Positions 7,412 through 14,364 of a stretch of DNA of 35,872 bases are shown here, one piece after another. Under the pieces are notes generated by a model that was given only the letters and a program-made list of their open reading frames with translations, did not search any database and was not told where the DNA came from. Numbering within the stretch: position 1 is the stretch's first letter; each line of letters begins with the position of its first letter. Source of the DNA: Lachnospiraceae bacterium UBA7729. GTDB lineage: Bacteria > Bacillota > Clostridia > Lachnospirales > Lachnospiraceae. The stretch spans positions 1 through 35,872 of the forward strand of contig DLFD01000081.1 of assembly GCA_002482005.1 (NCBI GenBank). Reading direction: 5' to 3'. The position numbers and the translations under genes are program-made.

Positions 7412-8572
7412 ATGAGACCATTTACCTACTGTGTACCGACCGATATTCGTTTTGGACAGGGGACTGTCAGCTGCCTTGGGGAAGCACTTGGCAAATATGG
7501 CAGGAAGGTGCTTCTTGTTTACGGAGGCGGGAGTATTAAGAAAACCGGACTTTACGATAAGGTCATGGAGCAGCTGAAAGGCTATGAAGTGACAGAACTT
7601 CCGGGCATCGAACCGAACCCGAAGATCGGCAGCGTCCGGGAAGGAGCAAGAATCTGCAAAGAGAAGGGAATCGAGGTCGTCCTGGCGGTCGGCGGCGGGT
7701 CAACGGTGGACGCTTCCAAGGCGATCGCAGGCGGTGCATGCTATGACGGCGATCCGTGGGATCTTGTCCTTGACAGTTCAAAGGTGAAGGCGGCGCTACC
7801 CATTGCGGATGTGCTGACCATGAGCGCTACCGGTTCGGAAATGAATCCCGGCGGAGTCATATCCAATCCGGAGACCAAAGAGAAGCTTGAGGTCAACAAT
7901 CCTCACCTTTACCCGTCTCTCTCCATTCTCGACCCGACGATCCTCTATACAGTCCCGCCGAAGCAGACAGCAGCAGGAACGGCGGATATCATCAGCCACG
8001 TGTGCGAGCAGTATTTTCAGCCATATGACGGGGCATATATCATGGACCGCCTCTGCGAGGGCGTTCTTCAGACCGCTTTCAAATACGGCCCGGCCGCACT
8101 GAAAAAGCCGGACGACTACGAAGCACGGAGCAACCTGATGTGGGCAGCGACCATCGGCCTGAACGACCTGCTTTCGAGAGGCAAGGGCGGCGAATGGTCC
8201 GTACATCCGATCGAGCATGTCCTGTCCGCCTACTATGACATCACGCACGGCGTCGGCCTCGCGATCCTGACGCCTTCCTGGATGAGACATGTCCTGTCCG
8301 AAAAGACAGAGGCCCGCTTCGCCATGTACGCGAAGAACGTTTTCGGCATCGACACCGGTGATACCCGGAAAGACGCGGAGGCGGGAATAGACAGAACAGA
8401 GGAGTTCTTTGTGTCCATGGGACTCCCGAAAACGCTCCACGAGGTGGGGATAGGGCCGGAGAAGTTTGAGGAGATGGCGAAGGAAGCCGTCCGGACCAGC
8501 CGCATCTCCTGGGACGCATATGTTCACCTGAGCCCGGAAGATGTACTGGAGATATTCAGGATGTGTGAATGA
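7412..8572 (+). CDS. Iron-containing alcohol dehydrogenase, YqhD/BdhA-like
   Basis: The 386-aa protein is a group III, iron-type alcohol dehydrogenase of normal length. It has the nucleotide-binding GGGS motif (VYGGGSIKKTG), the EPNPK segment and VGGGSTVDASKAIAGG. Further on are the LTMSATGSEMN segment of butanol dehydrogenase/YqhD proteins and the metal-binding histidine region around HPIEHVLSAYYDITHGVGLA. It probably reduces an aldehyde to the alcohol, regenerating NAD(P). It is the last gene of the MerR-controlled operon, 16 nt after the DAO gene with an AAGGAGG site. EutBC converts ethanolamine to acetaldehyde, so this enzyme could be the sink for that or a related aldehyde (inference). 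Confidence 0.9.
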   Translation: MRPFTYCVPTDIRFGQGTVSCLGEALGKYGRKVLLVYGGGSIKKTGLYDKVMEQLKGYEVTELPGIEPNPKIGSVREGARICKEKGIEVVLAVGGGSTVDASKAIAGGACYDGDPWDLVLDSSKVKAALPIADVLTMSATGSEMNPGGVISNPETKEKLEVNNPHLYPSLSILDPTILYTVPPKQTAAGTADIISHVCEQYFQPYDGAYIMDRLCEGVLQTAFKYGPAALKKPDDYEARSNLMWAATIGLNDLLSRGKGGEWSVHPIEHVLSAYYDITHGVGLAILTPSWMRHVLSEKTEARFAMYAKNVFGIDTGDTRKDAEAGIDRTEEFFVSMGLPKTLHEVGIGPEKFEEMAKEAVRTSRISWDAYVHLSPEDVLEIFRMCE

Positions 8573-8586
8573 ACTCCGAGGGCCTT

Positions 8587-9417
8587 TCAGCCTCTGACTT
8601 TTGCCTGAAGCTCTGTGACGTATTCATCTGTGTCCGCGGTCTCAAAGCGGTCGATATGACAGAATTCGAGGACATCGCCCTCCCGCTGCAGGCGGTTTTC
8701 CTTCATATAGTCAAGTAGAAGGGTCAGACACTTCCTCATCTGCCGGTAGGGACCGCGGAAGGTAATGCTGCACCAGCGGCCCTCCGGAAGGGAGAAGTTG
8801 CAGGGATAGCGCAGGTAGGGGGAATAGAAGAAGGCGCTCTTTGAGCGGTACTCGCCGTTGGGGCTGGGCTCCCGGTCCAGATCGAGCGTATAGCAGTCAC
8901 AGGCGCCGATCGTTGAAGTTTTTCCCGGCATGTCCGCTGTGAATCTGGCAAGCTGGTAATTCACCATCTCATCCGGCATGTACTGGTCCGTGATCCGCAT
9001 GCACTGGCGGGCGGGGAGTGTGATCTCATGCACATTTCCGTCTGCGTTCATGGTCTGAGACTCCCTGATCGAACGGATGCGGGCGGCTATACTCTGCTTT
9101 CTTATGGTCAGAGCCTGGATCTGCCTGTCGATGATACCGGACTCCTGGCCGAGCATGGACAGGACATGCTCGAGCCTTCTGTCCTTCTCAAAAGCAAGGA
9201 TCTCCTCCGTACTGAAGCCGAGGTCCAGAAGCTCACGGATCGTATTCATGCTTCTCACATCGTCGATCGTGTAGAGCCGGTAATTGTTTTCCCCGTCGCG
9301 TACAGGATGGAGCAGCCCTACTTTTTCATAGTAGCGGATGGAATCCACTCCTACATGGAACAGAGAAGACAGATCCCCGATCCGAAAGCAATGCGGCATA
9401 TTTTTTGCAGTCTTCAT
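8587..9417 (-). CDS. MerR-family activator with GyrI-like effector domain
   Basis: The 276-aa protein opens with a winged HTH of MerR type: FRIGDLSSLFHVGVDSIRYY and the wing around NNYRLYTIDDVRSM (about residues 11-65). A dimerisation coiled coil spans roughly 80-125. A C-terminal effector domain (about 130-272) is of the GyrI/BmrR-like kind that binds small organic, often cationic, ligands. There is no cysteine-rich metal site, so it is not a metal sensor. The start at 9417 has AAAGGAG on the minus strand. The gene ends 14 bp from the convergent alcohol dehydrogenase gene and is divergent from the Pot/Eut operon. It most likely activates the promoters at 3876 and 9527 in response to an amine substrate (inference). 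Confidence 0.9.
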   Translation of the reverse strand: MKTAKNMPHCFRIGDLSSLFHVGVDSIRYYEKVGLLHPVRDGENNYRLYTIDDVRSMNTIRELLDLGFSTEEILAFEKDRRLEHVLSMLGQESGIIDRQIQALTIRKQSIAARIRSIRESQTMNADGNVHEITLPARQCMRITDQYMPDEMVNYQLARFTADMPGKTSTIGACDCYTLDLDREPSPNGEYRSKSAFFYSPYLRYPCNFSLPEGRWCSITFRGPYRQMRKCLTLLLDYMKENRLQREGDVLEFCHIDRFETADTDEYVTELQAKVRG

Positions 9418-9471
9418 ATTTTCTCCTTTCTGGCAAATTTCATAAAAATTTTCGAATCAATTGTTCAAACA

Positions 9472-9483
9472 TGATAATTATCA
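9472..9483. promoter_or_regulatory. 12-bp perfect AT-rich palindrome between merR and the pot/eut operon
   Basis: TGATAATTATCA is a perfect palindrome in the AT-rich divergent intergenic region, about 55 bp upstream of the merR start. It may be a second operator or part of the merR promoter region. A minus-strand TTGAAC with a TTATGA 17 bp further on is a weak promoter candidate for merR. Chance occurrence in AT-rich DNA is possible. Confidence 0.3.
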
Positions 9484-9526
9484 AGGATTTTACATTAAAT
9501 TATCGGAAAAAATACATAAAGAGTCC

Positions 9527-9557
9527 TTGACTCTTGTATTATACCAGACATTAAGAT
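9527..9557 (+). promoter_or_regulatory. MerR-type promoter/operator of the pot/eut operon
   Basis: TTGACT (9527-9532) and TAAGAT (9552-9557) are 19 bp apart. The spacer contains CTTGTA-TTA-TACCAG, a dyad with one mismatch. TTGACTCTTGTAT is identical to the promoter at 3876. The gene for a MerR regulator starts about 110 bp away on the other strand, the usual arrangement for a self-linked regulator and target. Confidence 0.8.
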
Positions 9558-9565
9558 AAGGGCAA

Positions 9566-9651
9566 TCAGAACAGGAGAATGTTTCCTGGCTGATGACAGA
9601 ACAGTTGCGGATAAGAAGAGGTCAAAGACGACAGCAGTCTTTGGCCTCTTC
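9566..9651 (+). promoter_or_regulatory. Two-hairpin leader of the pot/eut operon
   Basis: The leader from the promoter at 9527 contains two hairpins before the first gene. The first (9566-9593) pairs TCAG and CAGGA with TCCTG and CTGA around a 7-nt loop. The second (9615-9651) is a 15-bp stem, AAGAGGTCAAAGAC against GTCTTTGGCCTCTT plus a closing G-C, followed by CTGTTTCTG. The second resembles the terminator hairpin at 3925-3966 in its AGAGGT and GCCTCTT ends. Attenuation or RNA-protein control is possible, but no known riboswitch is recognisable. Confidence 0.55.
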
Positions 9652-9701
9652 CTGTTTCTGCAGAGGAAAAAGACATTGACGTAGAAAGAGGAGGATCCGG
9701 T

Positions 9702-10799
9702 ATGAAGAAAAGACTTGCTGCAATTTGTCTGACAGCGGCAATGGCGCTTGGCCTGTTCGCCCCTGCATCTTTTGCCTCGGATTTTGAGACGGAAAAATCG
9801 GACAAGACCACATCTTCCGATGCGGACGAACTGAACATCATCGTCTGGGAAGGATTCTGGTCCGAGGAAATGTTCCAGGATTTCACAGATGAGACCGGTA
9901 TCAAGATCAACATCAGCTACATAGCCAACACGGATGAGATCATGACGAAGCTGATCGCCGGAGGCGCCTCGTATGACCTGGTAGACCTCGAATCCGGATA
10001 TGTGCAGCCGTTCATCGAGAATGGTCTTCTGCAGAAAGTCGATCACAGCGTGACGACAAACGAGAAGTACATAGACCCTGTTTTCTACAAAGGTGCCCCG
10101 GGTGATGAAGATATGGAATACATCGTCCCGGACCTCGGTTCCCTGTTCACAACGGTCGTCTATAACACGGAAACATGTCCGATCGAGATCAAGTCTCTGA
10201 AAGACCTGGCTGATCCGGCTCTGAAGGACCAGGTAGCCCTGGTCGATTCCACGATCTCCCTGTACGGGGGAGCACTGAGGGCACTCGGCTATCCGGCGGA
10301 CTCCGTAGATCCTGACCAGATGCAGGAGGCTCAGGACCTTCTGCTTCAGATCAAGCCGAACGTGAAAGCATTCGTCGGAGAATCTGCGGTTCCGCAGCTG
10401 GAAAGCGGAGAGGTGTCCGTTGCCTACTGCTGGGATTACACAACGCTGTGCGCGGACTCCAAAGACAACTGGGACAAATTCGACTTCGTCAACCTGGAAG
10501 GCGGCTGCGAGGACGCACCGCAGTTCTGGACGATCCCGGCATCCTCGGAACATCCGGATGCGGCGATGCAGCTGATCAACTTCATTCTCCGGCCGGAAGA
10601 ACTGGCCAAGTGCTATCTCGAATATGGCCAGGTCCCGCTGGAGACAAAAGAAGCTCTTGATCCATATCTGCCCGAATCCTACTGGGACAACCCGTCCATC
10701 GAAGGAATGAAGACTCTGGCGGCGGATTCCTGGAGGGCTCCGGTCTCTACAGAGCAGATCGATCTTATGGACCAGTTCTACACGGAACTTAAGAGCTGA
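9702..10799 (+). CDS. potD: PotD-like extracellular polyamine/amine-binding protein of ABC transporter
   Basis: The 365-aa protein is a periplasmic-binding-protein type II receptor of the spermidine/putrescine PotD/PotF group. After the signal peptide it begins with LNIIVWEGFWSEEMFQDF, followed by AGGASYDLVDLESGYV and, near the end, IPASSEHPDAAMQLINFIL, all typical of the family. The signal peptide ends around ASFAS at residue 25 and has no lipobox cysteine. That is unusual for a Gram-positive receptor, which is normally a lipoprotein. It is the first gene of the MerR-controlled operon, with GAGGAGG upstream. It probably captures the amine substrate for PotABC. The family includes polyamine and other small cation receptors, so the ligand is open. 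Confidence 0.85.
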   Translation: MKKRLAAICLTAAMALGLFAPASFASDFETEKSDKTTSSDADELNIIVWEGFWSEEMFQDFTDETGIKINISYIANTDEIMTKLIAGGASYDLVDLESGYVQPFIENGLLQKVDHSVTTNEKYIDPVFYKGAPGDEDMEYIVPDLGSLFTTVVYNTETCPIEIKSLKDLADPALKDQVALVDSTISLYGGALRALGYPADSVDPDQMQEAQDLLLQIKPNVKAFVGESAVPQLESGEVSVAYCWDYTTLCADSKDNWDKFDFVNLEGGCEDAPQFWTIPASSEHPDAAMQLINFILRPEELAKCYLEYGQVPLETKEALDPYLPESYWDNPSIEGMKTLAADSWRAPVSTEQIDLMDQFYTELKS

Positions 10800-10836
10800 G
10801 TGTTTTTTCTGACAGAAGAGTGAGGGGTGCATGACA

Positions 10837-10889
10837 GCCGCGGCTTGTCAGATCCTCCGGCCTTTCGCCGGAGACTGAGAAGCCGCGGC
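10837..10889 (+). other. Strong intercistronic stem-loop between potD-like and PII genes
   Basis: The outer stem pairs GCCGCGGCTT (10837-10846) with AAGCCGCGGC (10880-10889) perfectly. The inner stem pairs CTCCGGC (10855-10861) with GCCGGAG (10867-10873) around a CTTTC loop, with a further CAG/CTG pairing between them. No T-run follows. Such a structure after a binding-protein gene can stabilise its mRNA or cause partial termination, giving more receptor than transporter (inference from other ABC operons). Confidence 0.7.
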
Positions 10890-10916
10890 GTACCCATTCG
10901 GGAGGTAAGATCAGAC

Positions 10917-11258
10917 ATGAAGAAGATCGAAATCATTACCCGGCCGGAGAAGCTGTCCGGCATCAAGAGCATTCTGCTGGGACATGCCTGTGAGGGGATG
11001 ACCGTCATGTCCGTAATGGGCTGCGGAAAGGAGAGAGGATACATCTCGGAGATGCATTTTACCTCTGACGATATCAACCTTCTTCCGAAGATCATGGTCT
11101 TTACCGTCGTGGAGGATGACAAATGTGAGGATATCCTGGCAGATATCAGCTCCGTCATCAGTACAGGAAAGACAGGCGACGGCAAGGTGTTCGTCATAGA
11201 CATCGCTGAGGCGATGCGTGTAAGAACAAATGAACGCGGTGTGGATGCCCTGAGATAA
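10917..11258 (+). CDS. PII-family signalling protein linked to Pot transporter (PotN-like)
   Basis: The 113-aa protein aligns without gaps to GlnB over the N-terminal 58 residues. It keeps Gly35, Gly37, Gly41, the LPK at 56-58, the B-loop TGKTGDGK with Lys90, and Arg101 and Arg103 for nucleotide phosphates. The T-loop is divergent: the uridylylated Tyr51 is Asp51, and the tip around residues 42-54 is acidic rather than the GlnB sequence. It therefore probably senses ATP/ADP but is not uridylylated. A PII subfamily called PotN has been described in Firmicutes pot operons as an energy sensor, and this gene sits between potD-like and potA. I chose the ATG at 10917, which follows GGGAGGT; an upstream ATG at 10827 would precede the hairpin. 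Confidence 0.85.
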   Translation: MKKIEIITRPEKLSGIKSILLGHACEGMTVMSVMGCGKERGYISEMHFTSDDINLLPKIMVFTVVEDDKCEDILADISSVISTGKTGDGKVFVIDIAEAMRVRTNERGVDALR

Positions 11259-11287
11259 GGGGAGCAAGCCGGATAAGGAGAGAAGCT

Positions 11288-12439
11288 ATGGCGCTGCCAA
11301 TCGTACAGATGGTGAATGTGGAGAAATGGTACGGGAACAACCATGTCGTGAAAAACTGCAATCTGAGCATTGAGGCGGGAGAGTTTCTTACATTGCTTGG
11401 ACCGTCCGGCTGCGGAAAGACGACGACACTCCGTATGATATCCGGTTTCGAGCTGCCTTCCTCCGGAGTCGTCAAGTTCATGAACGAAAACGTGGAGAAG
11501 AAGGAACCGTATGAACGTGATGTAAACACGGTATTCCAGAATTACGCACTTTTTCCAAACATGAATGTCGCGCAGAACATTGGTTATGGACTGAAAGTCA
11601 AAAAAGTCCCGAAGGAAGAGATAGCAAGACGTGTGGATGACATGCTGAAGCTGGTACAGCTGGAAGGGTTTGAGAAACGCAGGATCAATCAGATGTCCGG
11701 CGGGCAGAAGCAGCGTGTCGCCATAGCCAGGGCGCTCATAAATCAGCCGAAAGTTCTTCTTCTTGATGAACCGCTGGGCGCGCTCGATATGAAGCTGAGA
11801 AAGCAGATGCAGATCGAACTGAAGCGTCTTCAGAGGAAACTCGGCATCACTTTTGTCTACGTGACACATGACCAGGAGGAAGCCCTCACGATGAGCGACC
11901 GAATCGCTGTCATGAGCGAGGGAGTCATCGATCAGATCGGCACGCCTAAGGAGATCTATCTGCATCCGAAGACCCGCTTTGTCGCCGGTTTCATCGGCGA
12001 GTCCAATCTGTACGACGGCATCGTGAGAGAGATCGAAGGAGACGAGATGGTGATCGGCACGGAGGTCGGTGTATTCCCGGCTTTGAAAAAACAGCTGACC
12101 GGAGGAACGGTCAAGGTCAATGATCCGGTGACCGTCTGTATCCGTCCGGAAAAGATGAAAGCCGGGATCACGGAGCCGGAGGGATTTTATTTCCACGCTG
12201 TCATGAAGGAAAAGATCTTTGTGGGCAATCTCACGAAGATGATTGCGGTCATGAACAATGGCAATGAGATCAGGATCAATCGGATCGACGAAAAAGATCT
12301 TCCGGAACCTGGACAGGAGTTCTTTTTGTCCTGGGACACAGAGGATGCGGTCGTGATCCCGTCCAGGAGCCCGATCGCCCTTGACACGGCGGACAGCATC
12401 GAAGCCGCTGCCGCGGCAGAGCAGCCGGAAGAGACATGA
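11288..12439 (+). CDS. potA: PotA-like ABC transporter ATP-binding protein
   Basis: The 383-aa protein has all ABC ATPase motifs in order: Walker A GPSGCGKTTT (about 38-47), Q-loop FQNYALF, signature MSGGQKQRVAIARAL, Walker B VLLLDEPLGALD and the switch histidine in VTHDQEEALTMSD. A C-terminal TOBE_2 domain follows (about 280-365), as in PotA and other polyamine/iron/thiamine-class importers. It powers uptake by the permeases encoded downstream and is the likely partner of the adjacent PII protein. The start at 11288 has AAGGAGAG upstream. The last 15-20 residues are an Ala/Glu-rich extension beyond the TOBE fold. Confidence 0.93.
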   Translation: MALPIVQMVNVEKWYGNNHVVKNCNLSIEAGEFLTLLGPSGCGKTTTLRMISGFELPSSGVVKFMNENVEKKEPYERDVNTVFQNYALFPNMNVAQNIGYGLKVKKVPKEEIARRVDDMLKLVQLEGFEKRRINQMSGGQKQRVAIARALINQPKVLLLDEPLGALDMKLRKQMQIELKRLQRKLGITFVYVTHDQEEALTMSDRIAVMSEGVIDQIGTPKEIYLHPKTRFVAGFIGESNLYDGIVREIEGDEMVIGTEVGVFPALKKQLTGGTVKVNDPVTVCIRPEKMKAGITEPEGFYFHAVMKEKIFVGNLTKMIAVMNNGNEIRINRIDEKDLPEPGQEFFLSWDTEDAVVIPSRSPIALDTADSIEAAAAAEQPEET

Positions 12440-12506
12440 GCCGGTGAAGAGGTCCATCCGGAAGGCTTTGGAAAACAAGGAAAAAAGAGAACAGGAGGGG
12501 AGGAAA

Positions 12507-13427
12507 ATGCCGGAAAAGACAAAAACGGATAACCTGGAAAAGAGCACAAAGAGAAGGAGGCATAAGCGTGAACAGTCCGTTCGTGCCACTATATCTAATG
12601 TGATCATGTGCGGACCGATCACTGTCTGGTCAGTCCTGTTCATCCTGGTTCCGGTAGGCTTTCTGGTATTCATGAGCTTCATGACGAAGGGGCCGCTTGG
12701 CAGGATCGTGTACAAGTTCACGCTGGACAACTATAAGGAGATGACGAAACCCGTCTATTTCAGTGTCGTGAGCGAGTCCCTGGTCATTGCCTTCTGGACG
12801 ACTCTGATCACTGTTCTCATGGGTTATCCCATGGGTGTGGCCATGGCGAAGATGAAGAAGAAAACGAGCGGACTTGTAACGATCGCCCTGATGCTCCCTC
12901 TCTGGGTCAGCGGACTGGTCATCCTCTACAGTTTCGTCATCATGCTGAATACATCCGGAACGATCAACTCTTTTCTGCTGAGGATCGGGCTGCTCTCAAA
13001 ACCTCTTCAGCTCCTTTACAACAGGTTCGCGGTCATAATCGGTATGGTCTACATGTTCCTGCCGTTCGCGGTCCTGCCTATGTATTCGTCCATCGAGAAA
13101 CTTGATCCGGCGCTGATCGAGGCGTCAAAGGACCTGGGAGCAAAACCCGTGACGACCTTCTTCCGGGTACAGCTTCCCCTGACTAGCCCGGGAATCTTCG
13201 CCGCTGTGATCCTGACCTTCATCCCATGCATCGGATATTACATGGTGTCTGACATGCTGGGCGGCGGGCAGTCCATGCTCGTCGGCAACCTGATCTTCCG
13301 TCAGTTTACCATATCCAGGAACTGGCCCTTCGGAGCGGCCCTGTCCGTCGTTCTTGCGGTGATCATCCTGGTCATGGTGAAGATCTACACGAAACTTGGC
13401 GGAAGTCTGGATGACCTTGCAGCGTAA
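12507..13427 (+). CDS. potB: PotB-like ABC transporter permease
   Basis: The 306-aa protein is a binding-protein-dependent permease with about six membrane helices. It carries the EAA loop EASKDLGAKPVTTFFRVQLP that contacts the ATPase. The N-terminus is an unusual, highly basic stretch of about 30 residues (KSTKRRRHKREQ) before the first helix. I place the start at 12507, preceded by GGAGGGGAGG. A longer reading from 12381 would overlap potA by about 60 bp and adds only low-complexity basic residues. It forms a heterodimer with the PotC-like protein encoded 12 bp downstream. Family length is about 280 aa. Confidence 0.9.
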   Translation: MPEKTKTDNLEKSTKRRRHKREQSVRATISNVIMCGPITVWSVLFILVPVGFLVFMSFMTKGPLGRIVYKFTLDNYKEMTKPVYFSVVSESLVIAFWTTLITVLMGYPMGVAMAKMKKKTSGLVTIALMLPLWVSGLVILYSFVIMLNTSGTINSFLLRIGLLSKPLQLLYNRFAVIIGMVYMFLPFAVLPMYSSIEKLDPALIEASKDLGAKPVTTFFRVQLPLTSPGIFAAVILTFIPCIGYYMVSDMLGGGQSMLVGNLIFRQFTISRNWPFGAALSVVLAVIILVMVKIYTKLGGSLDDLAA

Positions 13428-13439
13428 AGGAGGCAGCAT

Positions 13440-14297
13440 ATGAAAGAGAAAAAGCCTGAGGAAAAGGTCAGAGGGCGCGGTCTGAGAATCGTCTCGCGGA
13501 TCTACCTTGCGGTGGTCCTGATCCTGCTGTATGCGCCGGTCGCCGTCATGATCAAGTATTCATTCAATAAAAGCCGGGCAAATGTTACCTGGCAGAGTTT
13601 CACGACGAAGTGGTATGTGAAGCTGTTTTCGGACGGTGAACTCTGGCATGTCTTCCTGACAACGCTGCTGGTTTCCGTCATTGCCACTCTTCTGGGAACG
13701 GTGATCGGGACCATGGGAGCGGTCGGAATGCGGAAGGCCCGCTTCCCGGGGTCAAAGCTGATCACGAATTCCATATACTTTCCGATCGTCATTCCGGAGA
13801 TCGTACTTGCGGTCGCACTGCTGCTCCTGTTCAATCTGCAGGGGATATCTCTGGGGCTTCCGACGATCATCATCGGCAATACGACGCTGGTGCTGCCCTA
13901 TGTCTATATCACCGTGAAAGCGAGACTGGTGGGCATGGATCCCTCCATTGAGGAGGCATCTCTCGACCTCGGAGCGGACAGGCTGTATACATTTCTTCAT
14001 ATCACGATGCCGGCCATCTGGCCCGGTGTTATGGCAGGGGCGTTTATGAGCTTCTCGCTGGTGCTGGATGAGCTGATCATGACGAGTTTCCTGGCGGATG
14101 CCGCGACCGTGACGCTGCCTATCAAGGTATTCTCTATGCTGAAGAAGGGCATCAACCCGGAGATCAATGCACTGACAACGATCATTCTGCTCGCCGCTTT
14201 TCTCATGGTGGTCGTCTATCTTGCGGCTGACGAGATGCGGAACAGGCGGCTGAAAAAGATGGATGCGGAGCAGGTGAGACTGAACGAGACAGACTGA
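13440..14297 (+). CDS. potC: PotC-like ABC transporter permease
   Basis: The 285-aa membrane protein has about six transmembrane helices and the EAA loop EEASLDLGADRLYTFLHITMP. The first helix follows a short basic N-terminus, and the segment MIKYSFNKSRANVTWQSFT is typical of PotC/PotI. It pairs with the PotB-like permease to form the membrane channel for the amine substrate. AAAGGAGG precedes the ATG by 6 nt. It ends 67 bp before the ornithine-cyclodeaminase-family gene, a short gap with no visible terminator, so transcription probably continues into the catabolic genes. Confidence 0.92.
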   Translation: MKEKKPEEKVRGRGLRIVSRIYLAVVLILLYAPVAVMIKYSFNKSRANVTWQSFTTKWYVKLFSDGELWHVFLTTLLVSVIATLLGTVIGTMGAVGMRKARFPGSKLITNSIYFPIVIPEIVLAVALLLLFNLQGISLGLPTIIIGNTTLVLPYVYITVKARLVGMDPSIEEASLDLGADRLYTFLHITMPAIWPGVMAGAFMSFSLVLDELIMTSFLADAATVTLPIKVFSMLKKGINPEINALTTIILLAAFLMVVVYLAADEMRNRRLKKMDAEQVRLNETD

Positions 14298-14364
14298 TGA
14301 AACGTATATGTGGGATTGTCACCGGCACCGGCAGGGGGGCTGTGTATGGGACTGGGGGGATAGA

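Noticed and set aside
9558..9701. Cobalamin riboswitch upstream of the eut-containing operon
   Set aside because: The leader is too short (about 140 nt) and I see no B12-box-like sequence; only two simple hairpins are present.
9495..12730. Two very long minus-strand open frames (445 and 650 codons) opposite potD, the PII gene and potA
   Set aside because: The plus-strand genes have clear motifs, signal peptide and ribosome binding sites. The minus frames are Arg/His/Leu-rich, have no recognisable domain and are mirror products of GC-rich codon use.
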